Source: Cystobasidiopsis lactophilus (taxonomy: Eukaryota; Basidiomycota; Agaricostilbomycetes; Agaricostilbales; Chionosphaeraceae). Taken from it: 64,000 nucleotides of DNA. The stretch covers positions 62,001 through 126,000 of the forward strand of contig BCIO01000001.1 in NCBI GenBank assembly GCA_001599975.1, written 5' to 3'. The notes below the pieces were generated by a model, which searched no databases, had not been told where the DNA came from, and saw only the letters and a program-made list of their open reading frames with translations. Position numbers and translations under genes: made by a program. Shown piece by piece: positions 1-11,195 of the stretch (its first letter is position 1; every line of letters starts with the position of its first letter).

Positions 1-44
1 TACGAGCACAACCAGGGAGTTCTTTGGGACGCCACGCTCCTTAT

Positions 45-200
45 GGCAACTTGGCCGTGAGTTACAATGCTTGAGCTTTTTTTGCCAAGCGCGGTTATTG
101 ATCTTTCTACGATTTTCAGGAGTGGTTAAGGCGATACACTCGAATTCCCCTTCGAAATGTATTGGGATCTCCCGCGCATGTTCGAATCATGCAGTTGTCG
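45..200 (+). tRNA. tRNA-Ser(CGA) with two introns, one a GT-AG type insert in the D arm
   Basis: Decodes UCG serine codons. The acceptor stem pairs 45-51 (GGCAACT) with 193-199 (AGTTGTC) over all 7 positions with one G-U; the discriminator is G200. The D arm is TGGCC (52-56) plus GAGTGGTTAAGGC (120-132), contiguous only if 57-119 is removed. The anticodon stem is ATACA 134-138 with TGTAT 158-162, and the anticodon CGA is at 141-143. A 12-nt insert at 145-156 sits at the classical tRNA intron site after position 37 and can pair with the anticodon. The long variable arm (GGGA/TCCC, 164-173) and T arm GCATG-TTCGAAT-CATGC (176-192) are perfect and class II. The layout closely follows yeast tRNA-Ser(CGA) from memory. 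Odd: the second insert, 57-119, starts GTGAGT and ends TTTTCAG. A pseudogene is possible, but every stem is intact. Confidence 0.85.
57..119 (+). other. 63-nt GT-AG (spliceosomal-type) intron inside the tRNA-Ser D arm
   Basis: The insert begins with the consensus donor GTGAGT and ends with the pyrimidine-rich acceptor TTTTCAG. Its length falls in the range of pre-mRNA introns in this window (48-70 nt). Removing it exactly rebuilds the D arm TGGCC+GAGTGG. It contains a run of seven T at 77-83. A possible but weak branch site is TTGAT near 98-102. That it is removed by the spliceosome is inference. Confidence 0.7.
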
Positions 201-214
201 ACAAATTCAACACA

Positions 215-221
215 TTTTTTT
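215..221 (+). terminator. Pol III-type T-run after the tRNA
   Basis: Seven T lie 15 nt downstream of the tRNA 3' end, the usual form and distance of a fungal RNA polymerase III terminator. An equally long T-run lies inside the D-arm intron. Confidence 0.6.
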
Positions 222-463
222 GCCGCTTTTTGCCACCGGGGGCCAGTTGAAAAGCGTGAACAGGAGCGCTTTCCCACCAGTCTTTTGACTTTGCCTGCGC
301 TCTCAATATTGGCGCCCTCTCCAGCAGTTGACCACATCGTCACGAGAGGCAAGTGTGCATAAGAGGATGACAAGGGTTTTCATTCAAAACGGAAAGGCAA
401 GAGAAGTGAAGCCGCTCGTGAAATTAAGAATAGTGTACAAAGGGGGTGGGAGGTGAACTCTTA

Positions 464-3400
464 TTACAGAGTGGCATGCATCTTGAAGATCTGGTGGCCG
501 TTGTCCGAGAAGATGATCTGCGAGGTCGGCGGGCGGAAAGGCATCTGCGGCGGCGGCCGGGGCGCGACCATCGAGTTGCGCGCGTACGGGTTGCCGCCGT
601 TCATCATTTGCTGCTGCTGGAGCTGGGCATAGTACAGATTGGCGGCGTTGTAGTTGTTAAAGGCCGAGGCCGAGGCCGACGGCGGCGAGTCTTGGAACAG
701 CAGGCGCAGGTTGTTGCCTGGGATCTGTGCAGAGACGCCTCAGCAATCAGCTTCTCATCAAAAGCTGTTGACTGAAGACAAGCCCGCACTATTTGCATTA
801 GGGCGCCGGACTCGACGTGCCGGACCTCGACAAAGGTGGGCTCGAACGCGAGGACGAAAGGGGCGTGGAGGGCAAAGTGGGTGGGCCGGCCCTCCCACTG
901 GACGAGCCAGTTGGCCTTGGTCCGCCAGCCGTTCTTGTTGACGTAGAACGCAAACTCGTCGTAGCAGAGCAGGAACTCGCCGTCGATGCGGTAGATGGCG
1001 ATCGGCCGCACGTTCTCCCGCTTTTGCACAAAGTCGAGGCTCGAGTCGGCCGGGTCGAGCAGGCCCTGGGTGTCGAGCGTCTCGAGGTCGACGATCTCGA
1101 AGCCCTTGACGCAGCCGACGCAGAGCTTGGACTTGAGGAAGTGGATCGAGTCCGCCGAGCTGGGCAGGTAGAACTGTCGGTCACATTGAGTACTGATCCT
1201 CCAATGATCAAGAAATGAGTGAGAAACCGACCTCCTTGAAGACCCTTAGTGAGTCGTGGGAGACCTGCAAGAACTTGCGCAAAGGCTTCTTGCCGCCCCT
1301 CGCCTGCTCCACCGGCTCGAGCGTCTTGATGGTGCTCGACACCGCGCCGGCCTTGACGACGCAGACCAGGGTGCGGCCCATGCAGACGCCCGACTTGAAG
1401 AAGGACGCGTTGGAGGAGATCTTGCGCGCCCGCTTGGCCGCCCCGCCGGCGTCTTGCGGATCCAAATGGTCGATATAAAACGTTTGCACCGCTTTGTCTG
1501 CACGTCCGTCGATGTTAAGCTCTTGAAATCAATCGCTTAAGGGAGGGAGAGGACGCACCGGCTAGGACGATGAGGATGCCTGAGTCGTCGAGCACCTCGA
1601 CCTGGGTTACGTTGGCGACGGCAATGACCTTGATAGGCACGCGGCTCTTGTCCCTTAAGTCGGACACGTAGACGCCGCTGTCTGTGCCAAAGACCATCCG
1701 ATTCCCGGCGTCTGTTCACGTCCCTTCCTTTAAAATGCCACCAAGACATAAGAAGGGGGAGAGGGAAACGAACCGAAAGGGGCGGCGCAAGTGACGCGGT
1801 TGGCGCCGACAAAGTAGCCTTCGGAGAGGACGGACGAGTCAAAGACCATGCTCCGCTCGCGCAGCTCGATCTGGCGCGCCTCGATCTTGTCCAGCCAGTT
1901 CTTCCTTCCGCCCCAAGAAGGCGACCAGAGCGTGATGTCGTACCCCCTCCGGCCGAGGTGGGTGAAGGTGACGGCGAACCCGGCTTTCGAGTTGAGCACG
2001 CCCGGCGGTGGGGCCGAGGGCTTGCCGACTGTGGTGGAGGAGCGGGCCATGAGCGTGCGGGACTTGTTAGTGAGCGTGGTCCGGTTGCCCAGCGTCTCGT
2101 CGATAGTCGACACAATCAGCAACTCTAGCGGAATGGGCTGTGCATTCGACCGCGAACTGGATCAAAACCTAGGAGAAATTGATTAAGGGCAAGGCAAACG
2201 CACCTTGCGGTACACCTTGTACTGCTCGTTCTTGGTCTTCTGCTTGGCCATGAGCAAAGCGTGGTCGAACAAGAAGACCTGGAGCTCTGCACTCTCGCTC
2301 TGCGTTCCCCCTCGCTTCTTGAGCGGGCCTTTGTAAATGAGCTCCCTGCCTTCTTCGCGCAGCTTGAGGTCGACCGCTTCCCCGGGCTTGAAGACGAGCT
2401 GGGTGTCGAGCTGGGCCAGGTTGAACCGGTTCTCGGACTTGCCCGACTCCTCGTTGACTTTGGACAGGAACTCGCGGATGAGCTTGACCGCTTTGGGGAT
2501 GGCCGTTTGGTCCGGGTGTCCCTCTGGGGTGTACTTGAGGACGACCTCAAGAAGCAGAGGGTAGCGGGCCAAGCGGGTGGTGGGTTTGGTGAGGTAAGCA
2601 TTGAGCTCGAGCTTCCTCGACTCGGGGGCTCGTTCGAGGGCCTCGACGAACTGGGCAAAGGCCGGGTTCGATCCCTTTTCCTTTTCGAACTCGTACTTGC
2701 CGTACAGCTGGTGGGCGCCGTATTGGACGAAGGGGCCAAAGTTGGGCACGTTGTCGAGGTAGACGTCGCCGATGCGGTCGACGACGTGCGAGGCCTTTTG
2801 GCGCCGGTTGAGCTGCTCGGCCAGGCGGTGGGAGACGGCGTGGATCTCCATGACGTTCCAGAAGACCTGGAGGATGAAGTCGTCCCTTCTCGCTTCGGGG
2901 ATGACCGTCGAAGCTCGAATTCCTTTAATCCAAGTCTGTTCGTCGCCGATCTTCTGTCAAGACAACCTTGCTCATGTCTGAAGGGGAGAGGAGACACGAA
3001 CATCTCGGAGGTACTCCACATCTCGCAAGAAATCGCGCTCGGTGTAGATGGCTTCATTGATGGCCTCCTGCCTCTTCTTCTCCTTGTCGTCCACGCTGTC
3101 GACCACTTCTTGAGGCACCGAGTGAATCCACAACGTTCCCGGTTCCTGTGCTCTCCCACTATTCACATCTATTCCACCTGGAATTCAGATTAAGGGTAAG
3201 GACGCACTTTGAGGTCGCCGAGGGATTCGGTCGAAGTGGTCCTCTTCAGGCCAGGCTGGGGCTTGAGCTTCAACCTGGCTTGCTGCTCCAACCTCCTAGG
3301 GCAGGCGATGGAGTAGCACAAGCGGTCTCTAGTGCAAGTTGGGGAGTAGCAGTCGGTCAGCAGGGTGAACACGCCGGAAGGCATGATCGAGTCGTCGTCG

Positions 3401-4764
3401 GACAGAACGGTGTCTGATACCGAGGGCGGCCTGGTCGTACCTTGAGGAGCGGAGTGGAGGGAGGTCATGGGCGTCATGGGTAGGAGCTTGGTGGTGGAAG
3501 AGGAGGTGGACGTGGCGTCGTCCAAAGTGGAAGTGGCCGAGGTCATGGACGAGTTGCGATGGATGAAGCTTGCGCCTTCTTCCGTTCCCGTAGGCGACGA
3601 AACCACCGCTCCTTCTTGCGCCGCCGCTGCAAGTTCATCAGCGGAGACAAAAGTCAGCCTCTCTCGGAACTGGTAGAGCTCATTGGGCGAGTCCCTGAGG
3701 CGGTGGTCATAAGTGACGTCGTGGAAGAACTTTTGCGCGTCCAATGCTCTCCCTAAAAGCAAGGCCAAGTTGCGGTCGGTGGTCTTGATGATGTACGCGA
3801 TCTTGTCGACCGCCTCCCGGCCGTCAAAGGCGTCCTTGTACGACAGCCCGTCTTTAGCGCGCTCGGAGAGGAGGACGCGGGCTTTGAAGGCTTCTGCGAC
3901 TTTGGACAGCAGGGCGGGGTAGACCAAAGGGGTGCGGCGGGAGGCGGTGACGATGGCGGCGGGGGTGGAAGAGACGGAGGCTGGGGAGGGGACGGATGGC
4001 GGCCTGGACGACGAGTTGGTGAAGGACATGGCTCGTTCGTTTTCCCCGGGGGGAGGGCCTTGGGGAAAACCAAAGGAGGAAGCGCGGGAGGGAGGTTGGA
4101 CTCGGACGGACTCTGAGGATTTGCGGGAGAGCCATTGCTGGGGGATGGTAGCGGATGGGCCGGGGTAAGAAGGTTGGCGTTGGTGCCCGCCCTGGCCATT
4201 GGGAGGCGGTTGGTAGTAGGCCTGTGGATCTTGAGGAGGAGGAGGGTAGTAGCCTTCAAAAGTGGAATAAGGCCTCTGGCCGGGGTATGGAGCCTGGGAG
4301 TTGTTGTTGTTGGGAGGAGGAGGTGGGAGTGGCCTAGGCCCATTGGGTGGTGCGCCGTAGTAAGCGAGGGAGTCTTGGGATGGCCTGCGCGAGTGCTGCT
4401 GGGGATGGTGGTGGATGGGGTAGTCCTCCTGTTGGCCTAAGTACGCCGGTCCCCCTGGAGCCTCTTGCCACTGTTGTTGTCCATTGTATTGACCATTGCC
4501 AGTGCCAGGAGCAGGAGGACCATAGCCAGGGCCAGGAGGAGGGTCATCTTGGAAGAGGTAAGCGGACAAATGAGGGTCCCTGGAGAGCTGCTGTTCCTGT
4601 TGCATGGGCAGCCACTGTTGTTCTTGCTGTGTATAGTACTGCTGTTGTTGCTGTTGACGCTGAGGAGGTTGAGGGCGGGTGAAGGCGTTGGAAGGGCCAG
4701 CTTCTTGCCAGAACTGCGACTGCGGCCTTTGACCCGCGTTGCTGTTGGTTGCTGTCAGTGTCAC
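464..4764 (-). CDS. ROM2: ROM2-type Rho1 guanine-nucleotide exchange factor (DEP-DH-PH-CNH)
   Basis: Activates Rho1 at the plasma membrane in the cell-wall integrity pathway. The N-terminal 250 residues are Gln/Pro-rich and disordered. A DEP-like domain follows at about residues 275-365 (LLSKVAEAFKARVLL onward). After an intron comes the RhoGEF (DH) domain, recognisable by EAIYTERDFLRDVEYLRD, NAYLTKPTTRLARYPLLLE and related helices, then a PH domain (YKGPLKKRGG, VFLFDHALLMAKQK) and a CNH domain running to the C-terminus (HVESGALMQI, spliced to IPGNNLRLLFQDS). The last exon ends HQIFKMHATL and a stop at 464-466. About seven or more introns of 50-70 nt interrupt the 3' half. The start at 4764 is the first Met of the long open exon. 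Domain order matches fungal ROM1/ROM2; the symbol rests on domains, not a search. Confidence 0.88.
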
Positions 4765-5129
4765 TACTCATCATCCATCACCATCCACGATGACAACTCA
4801 CGGCCGGGCGAAGATGTCCTCGAACACTTGTTGCCGGTCCACGCCTCGCCGCGCTGGAGCTTGATACATCCTCTCTCTGCCTCTCTCAGCTCAGCCCTCT
4901 CATCCCTGTCCTCGTCGTCGTCCCTGAACAGCCTCAATTACTGTTGCCGTTGCCGTGGCCGAGGGGATGGAAGCAGAGGAGAGAGAGGGACGCGGGAAGG
5001 GGGAGCCGCGCTCAATTTACAAATTGCAGGACTGCTGGGTTTGCTATGTTGGGTGGCAAATTAGGCCAACTATTCAACAGGTAAGATACCAGCTACAGAT
5101 CCCAGCTGTTCGTCCCGCAGCACAGCAAA

Positions 5130-6983
5130 TCAGCTTGACGATCTTTGAAGGAGAGAGGCCAAAGGACAAACCCGGGCTAGGTAGACGTTTTGCTCGACCA
5201 GAATGGCCAGCTTGCCTTGGCCCACGAAAGCAAAGTTGGTGGCGGTAGTGCCAAAGAAGATCCTGCGCGGTTGAAGCTGTCAACATCACAAGGCGGAAAG
5301 TGATGGATGGGAGCAAAGCAACGCACTTCCCGATCAGCTTGCCAGCCGGGTTGAACACTTGCACAGCGTCGTTGCAGCCCACGTAGAGGTTACCGAGCGT
5401 GTCCACTTTCAACCCGTCTGTTCGTTACCAGTTCCGATTCAGTAAATCAAGAAATGTGATTTTTGGGGGGAGAGGGCAAAACGAACCGGGAATGCCAGAG
5501 TCGACAAACGCAAACACTCGGCGGTTCAAGAACTTCTCGCCAGTAGCCACAGAAGACACGTCGTAGGCGTATCTGTGGGGGAGACACCGATTGGGACGAT
5601 AGAGTCAGCGCCTTTTGTCTTGGACGTTTTGCCTCTAGAGGACGTGGGCGGTCACCCACACTGTCGCAGGGTAGGAATTGACAATCGTGCCATTCCCAAT
5701 CGTCTCACCCGTGTCGCAGATGTCTGTACATCGCAATCTCCTGAGTCCAGAGGCTAATAAGGACAAAAAGAGGGTAAGCAACGAACAAGCAGTCTTGCCA
5801 TCTTTGGAGAAGGCGATGCCGTTCGGCGCGTAGAAGCCATCAGCGACCACAGACACCAGGCCCTGTTAGCCACCCGAAAGACCAAATCAAGGAAAGCAAA
5901 ATTGATGAGAGGGGGTAAAGGGGGACGAACCGAATCTTGATCAAAGCGATAAACCTGTTTGGTTCGCAAAAACTCAACATCCGCACAAAGAAGGAATAAA
6001 AGGGAAAGGGGACCAAACCTGTTGGGGTAGGTACCAGTCCGGCCGCAAGCCTTGGGTCAGGCCGTACCACGAGTCGGTGAAGAAGATCTTCTTGGATTGG
6101 GGCGAGATGACAATGTCGTTCAAGGCGTTGAATTGCCTCCCGAACTGTGGCTGCACACTCAATATCGATCGACAGAGCGAACAAGGGAAAGAGGCAAGAC
6201 GCACAAAGTTGTTCAGGATCGTCTGAGCCCACCACCCAACGTCAACTTTCACTGCCCTTTAAAGCAAAGAAAGGAAAGGTGAAGCCTACAGTGGTGTTGT
6301 AGGGAGATTTGGGGTTGAGCAAGTTCAACGACCCGCCCGCGTTGAAGCGGCCTTGAGTGACGAAGAGCAAGTTGCCGTCCGCCAATAAAGTGCCGCCGTT
6401 GGTGTTGTTGAAGTCGGTCGGGATGGTCTCGGGAGTGGCTAGCTCGCCTTCTTTCAGGTCCAAGCTGATCCGGGTTACTGTAGGCGTGGCTCGATGAAAC
6501 CAGCACCGAAGAGCTTAAAGGTGGGAAAGCAGCAACCCACGGTTGTTGCCCTTTTGGCCAGTCACATTGTTGGCGTTTTGAACAAAGAAGAACTGTGAGT
6601 CACGGACTTGTTCTTCAGCGCCAATGAAAGTCGCTAAGGTTAACGAGCACCACACTCACACTATTCGTCGCTGGACTCCACACGGCAGCCTCGTGTGCGA
6701 AAGTAGCGTCTGGGCCAGTGGCGATGATTTGCAATGACGGGTTGTCGCCGAGGACCTGCTTGAAGGATTGGTCGTAGATTTGGAACGAGGGCAAGGTGGC
6801 ATTGTCCGGGAAATAGCCGGTCGCTTTGCGGTTGTACTCCGGGTCCAGCACGTTGTACGCTTTGGGGTGGATGGTCACCACCGAAGTGTTGGTCGTCGCT
6901 CGTTTCTCAAACTCGACCGGACCTCCAAAGGCAGCCAGGACCGAGGTCGAAAGTAGGAGGAGGGAAGTGGGAAGGGACAGCAT
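5130..6983 (-). CDS. Secreted SMP-30/gluconolactonase-like lactonohydrolase
   Basis: Likely a six-bladed beta-propeller that hydrolyses a sugar or aromatic lactone outside the cell. A signal peptide, MLSLPTSLLLLSTSVLAAFG, starts the protein. Family signatures follow in several short exons: FNALNDIVISPQSKKIFFTD, GFYAPNGIAFSKDGKTA, VDTLGNLYVGCNDAVQVFNP, and a final blade IFFGTTATNFAFVGQGKLAI. The layout resembles fungal D-lactonohydrolases with the metal-binding N-D pair in the 'NALND' and 'PNGIAFS' segments. About eight introns. The end is read as ...QRSSS then TGA at 5130-5132. Substrate cannot be told from sequence. Confidence 0.8.
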
Positions 6984-7917
6984 TCTCGCTCGATTGAATC
7001 TCCCAAGTCGAAGCAAAGGGTAGAAAAGGACGAGGTGCAAGAGCAACAAGTCTGAACTGGTGGCCAACTCAAAGCGAAAAACGCTTCCGAGAGCGACTTG
7101 CTGCATTCGTCATTTTCGCTCGCCGCGGGTCCAAGCCAAAAAGTTGTGTGGAGACTCCAGGTTCGCCTGTGCAAGGGCTAAGGGCGGGGGAGTTGTGTGC
7201 CAGTTCTGGGAGATATAATTCCGATGAGCCGATTGCGTGAGTTGGCCGCCAATGGACAAGGATAGACAGCAAGGAGGCACCAAGCCATTCGGATAGGCGC
7301 CCTAAGCCGGCACAATCCCTTGCCCAGTTATAGTGAGACACCATGCGGTCTGCGGGGCAGGAGGTACACTAACAGCATTTGGGTTGTTCTAAAAGCGAAC
7401 CCGAAGCAAACAAGGGGCAGCAAGGAGCCGGCATGGGCAGGGAAGACTTGCGCGGAGGATTTGATGAGTTTAGGGCTGAACCATCACGCTCATTGCCTGT
7501 TTTGCGGTGGCAGGCTGACCGTGAGTTCTAGAGTGCGCAGCCAGAGGCAGGAAGGGAGGGGTGATGGCTGAGCGAGGAAGAAGGTCTCGAGGGCGCGTCG
7601 ACTTTTCGGCGACCGCGGCGATCGGGTGGCGACTTCATTGGCAGTCTTCAAAAGCATTGCGAGCACTCGAACGAGCAAATTTCAAGCCTGTGTGGGCGAT
7701 CCTGCTACAACGGAATGGTTCTGCCAGCAGACCTTATTTCCCTTCGAATCTTTGCCCGCTCCAGCCTATCCCTTGAAGATGCTCTGATTCCGCCCGCAGC
7801 GAAACCACATTGGGAGCCAGAGAGCCACCTAACATGCAGAGGATATCCAGACGTGGCAAGTCGACATTGGGCAGCTGATGAAATCGATAGTCGTTGTGAT
7901 CAGTTGGCGCGAAGACG
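6984..7917. other. Intergenic stretch, no gene seen
   Basis: Upstream of the lactonase and downstream of the first Cys-rich array gene. Only short open frames without domains or plausible splice partners are present on either strand. Probably promoter of the lactonase (right to left) plus 3' sequence of the array gene. Confidence 0.5.
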
Positions 7918-8975
7918 CTAGCTGGTGGCAAAGACGTAGGTCACGATCAGCCACCGGGGTTGATGTGGGTCACTGGCCATAGAATTCAAGATGTACTTGG
8001 CGTTTTCGACGTTGCTGGGCCGAGTTACGATGTGCTGTCGAGTGGCCCACGTTTGCATCAAGCCATAGTCTTGGGCAATCTTCGACAAGAAAGCGAGTGT
8101 TGATGCCTTGTGAGAGAACATCGTCGGGTCGATCACGATGGAGTTGAAAGCGTGCCCCTCTTGATAATCCACGTTGATCATGGAACCGGCACGGTCGGCT
8201 GCCCCAACTCGTCGCTCGTCGAAGGAAGTCTTTGGGCCGGCCGAATTGGTGACAATCGACAGGGGAACACCAATGACGACCAAATTGTCGTCCATAGTGA
8301 GGGCATCACTCGCTCGAACCAAGCCGTGGGCCTCTAGAAAGGGCGTCAGCCTGGGATATTCCTGTATTCGATGACTTTAGCAAACCAATAATAGGCCAGG
8401 TCACCTTCATCGACTCACCCACATCCACTTAGCTACTTCTTTGAACTCGAAACAGTCCACACAGTCATCGCAAGCGAGCCAAAGTCCACCGCAGCATTCA
8501 AGGCATCTGGCGTTCAGGGCGATATCCAGATTGCGGCAGTTGCACAGGTATCCATCGGTGAAGAAAGGCTTTTCTTCGCAATCGAAATCGCCGCAAGGAC
8601 AACAGCTGGGCGGTCGAGGGGCGGGACACGTCTTGAGGTGCCTGCTCTCGCACGAGGCGCACAAGTCGATGAGCTGCAGTGCTGTCGATTCGGGATGGTC
8701 TGCGCAGCACATGCAAGAATGGCGAGGATCAAGGGCGACGTCTAATCTGGCGGAGGCCAGAATTTCTTCGCGGACGAGTTGGAGAATTTCCAAGGGCAAG
8801 CTCGCAATCGATGAGCTCTGCGAGCCTAGCGCCTCGATGCTGAGCAATCCCTTGCTCTTCCTGCTGCTGATGATGCTCAAAGCCGTACAAGCTGGATTCG
8901 ACAGACGCCAGACCGCGGCAGCTTTGACAGCTGTGTCGGCTTCGAGGACCAGCCGAAGACGAGCGAGGTGGACAT
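7918..8975 (-). CDS. F-box-like/Cys-rich tandem family, copy 1 (frameshifted near start)
   Basis: Unrecognised family with four tandem copies here. Two exons: 8975-8419 and 8361-7918, intron 8362-8418. Exon 1 carries an F-box-like helix (SIASLPLEILQLVREEILAS) and then a cysteine-rich region (CMCCADHPES, CASCESRHLKTC, CCPCGDFDCEE, CLECCGGLWLACDDC) that could bind zinc. Exon 2 holds a shared domain (FLEAHGLVRAS, FNSIVIDPTMFS, VTRPSNVENAK, QPRWLIVTYVF). Compared with copies 2-4, one base is missing about 28 nt after the ATG: MSTSLVFGW is in one frame and LEADTAVKAAAVWRL in the next. Translation could instead begin at a downstream Met near 8880. A sequencing error, a decaying copy or a shorter protein all fit. 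Confidence 0.6.
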
Positions 8976-9506
8976 CCTTTATGGCTAGAAAAGTGAAAGA
9001 TTGTGGTCAACGGTTTGTCTTGAAGGGGTCCCTGGCGGCTGAAGGGCGTCGTGGCTTCGCTCCAGAAGAGAGCCGCCAAATTGACGCAGAAATTCAAAGT
9101 GGCGAATGTGGCAACTTTTGGGTGTCGTCTTCATTCAGATGGGTCGCTCGGTGCAGTAAAAAGTGAAGCTGGGGGCTAAGGACAAGGACACTGTGCACCA
9201 CTTTCCATTGGCAGGCAAGCCAACCTTCAGATCCCGCTCGCAGCCAGCGCCTCTCTCCCCATCAACGGCAGCTTTTGAAACACGAACAGGATGATATGGT
9301 GACGGCTTGAGAAGTAAGGGATGAGGCTGTTGCGCGTGAAAGAGGAAGCCGCCAGCTACGATCGCTGTTCACCTTTCCAACAACGTATTTCGTGTGAGTG
9401 ACTTCTTTTGACTGCTTCATTTGAACGACTCTTGACCCTGAATATCACAGAAAGCTCGGATGTAGGGGGCGATGTAGGGCAGAAAGAGAGGGTGCTCGGA
9501 GGGACG
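8976..9506. other. Intergenic gap between array copies 1 and 2
   Basis: No gene seen; should contain the promoter of copy 1 and the 3' end of copy 2 (both on the minus strand). Confidence 0.5.
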
Positions 9507-10633
9507 TCAATACTCGCAATAGAGGTGCGACGCCAGAATCCATTGTGGGCGATGAGAGCGGGTTGACAACGTCTTGAACGTTTCCTTGGCTTGGGAGATG
9601 CTGTCAAAGCGGGTGACAACGTGCTCCTGGAGGCTCGTCTTTTGAATCAGGCCAAAATCGTAGGCGATTTGAGCGAGCGAGGCGGTCATCGAAGCGGGGA
9701 TCGAAAAAAGCGAGGGCTCCAAGATCACGGCACTGAAGTCGTCGTCTTCCTGGAGTACGACGGAGACCATTGGATTATTGCCATCCTTGAGGACGCCAAT
9801 GCGCTGGTGATCGTACGACGCTTGCGCGGGAGTCGCCAAGCTTGGCAGACTGGAAGTCGGCTTGGCGGGTTCGGCAATAGGAGGAGGAGGACGTCGAGAG
9901 ATCTTCACCAAGGGTATGCCAATGACGAAGACGTCGGCATTCAAGGTGGCAGAAATTGAAGCCTGCACGAGGCCATGGGCTTCAAGGAACGGTGACATAG
10001 CCTCCTTGTGCTAAGAAAACAGAATCAGTAGACGAAATGAAAGTGGACTTGAAGACAAACGTTGTCAAGCTTTGCGTTATACTGGGTGTCCCAGCAGCGC
10101 TCGCACTCCCTGTGCGCAATCCAAGACCAGTGCGCTGATCGACACTTCTGACACTCTGCATCCCTCGCGATATACTCCAGGGTGCACCAGCAGAACCCAT
10201 CTTCAGAGCAGTCGGAGCCGTTGTCTTCACAGTCCGAGTCGCCGCAAGGACAGCAGCGGCGCGAATACTTGGGCGCGGCGCATACTCGTTTGTGGCGCAC
10301 TTCGCAGGAGTCGCAAAGCTTGAAGTCAGGGTAGTCGTCCCACCAGTCGTGGCCACGGGCACGAGCACAGCAGTCGCAGACGTAGATGGGGGAGAATGCG
10401 GCCTTCAGCCTGGCTGCATGAAGGACTTCTTCACGGATGACGCTGAGGATTTCCAAGGGCAGGCTGGCGATCGAAGTGCTCGAAATGCTGACCTTGAGGG
10501 TGCCTGCATTCTTTCGGGCGGCGATGAGAGCCAAAGCCGTGCAAGGGGACTTTGACAGGCGCCAGGCGGCGGCCGCTCGAAGCGCGGCGTCGCTCTCTAA
10601 GACCCAGCCGAAGACGAGGCTGGAAGACATCAT
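9507..10633 (-). CDS. F-box-like/Cys-rich tandem family, copy 2
   Basis: Function unknown. Exon 1 (10633-10061) has a conserved start (SSLVFGWVLESDAALRAAAAW), an F-box-like segment (SIASLPLEILSVIREEVL, about residues 54-71) and clustered cysteines (VCDCCARARG, LCDSCEVRHKRVC, CCPCGDSDCED, CWCTLEYIARDAECQKC). The 50-nt intron 10011-10060 joins ...YNAKLDN to HKEAMSPFLEAHGLVQ in exon 2 (10010-9507), which ends RPQWILASHLYCEY. Open throughout, about 357 aa. The F-box suggests an SCF substrate adaptor and the Cys pairs a zinc fold; both are inference. Closest in the array to copy 1. Confidence 0.8.
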
Positions 10634-11195
10634 GGGGCTGGAGTTCTGAGTTTTGCGTGCGCTTTCACGTAGTTCTAGCGCTCAAGGGCGAGGATACTCT
10701 CGCCGTGCCGTCGTCAAGGTCAGAGAGCCTAAGAGGCCCTTCAACTTTCATGCGCCCAAAAAGGCTTCGGTACACTTTTGGTGCGATTGCAAGAACTGCG
10801 GGCATCACAGCTGCAAAACAGAGCGACGAAAGATCTCAGTTGTAGACGGCTGCCCGTGGAGCAGCAAATGCTGCAAATTAAACAATTGCCACTTGTCTGG
10901 CTGCCTGCGCCCCTGGGTCCTTGTACAATCTGCACGGGAGTGCGAAGATAAGAAGATACAGAGGATGAAATCCATGCCTCAGAGCAGCCAACTGAGTGTT
11001 GCAACGAACTGCTTGAAGGCAAGTCCAGCGATCCACCTCTTGATCGCCCACCTCTCAGTGATCGCGTGCCAAATCACAGGTTGCGCTCTCAAAGGAGGCC
11101 ATGATCCGGAACTCCACAGGTACTGTGGCTACAATATAGGGCGAAGGGATGTGGTTTCGACAGACGAAAGCTGGGGACTCCAGAAGCGACTGTGG
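10634..11195. other. Intergenic gap between array copies 2 and 3
   Basis: A plus-strand open frame of 183 codons (10653-11204) fills this gap but shows no domain, no paralogue in the other gaps and no sensible initiation context, so I do not call it a gene. Confidence 0.45.

Noticed and set aside
45-200. Reading the tRNA locus as a pseudogene with a random upstream match
   Set aside because: All four stems, the variable arm and the canonical intron are intact, and excision of 57-119 restores acceptor and D arm exactly; a pseudogene would be expected to show damage.
604-1029. Long minus-strand frame ending in a Lys/Arg-rich tail within the 3' part of ROM2
   Set aside because: It reads through the intron before the last ROM2 exon; the CNH domain continues in another frame after splicing (IPGNNLRLLF).
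2125-3159. 344-codon minus frame, Arg/Ser-rich
   Set aside because: Shadow frame over the RhoGEF exons; composition is typical of an out-of-frame GC-rich gene and the DH motifs lie in the other frame.
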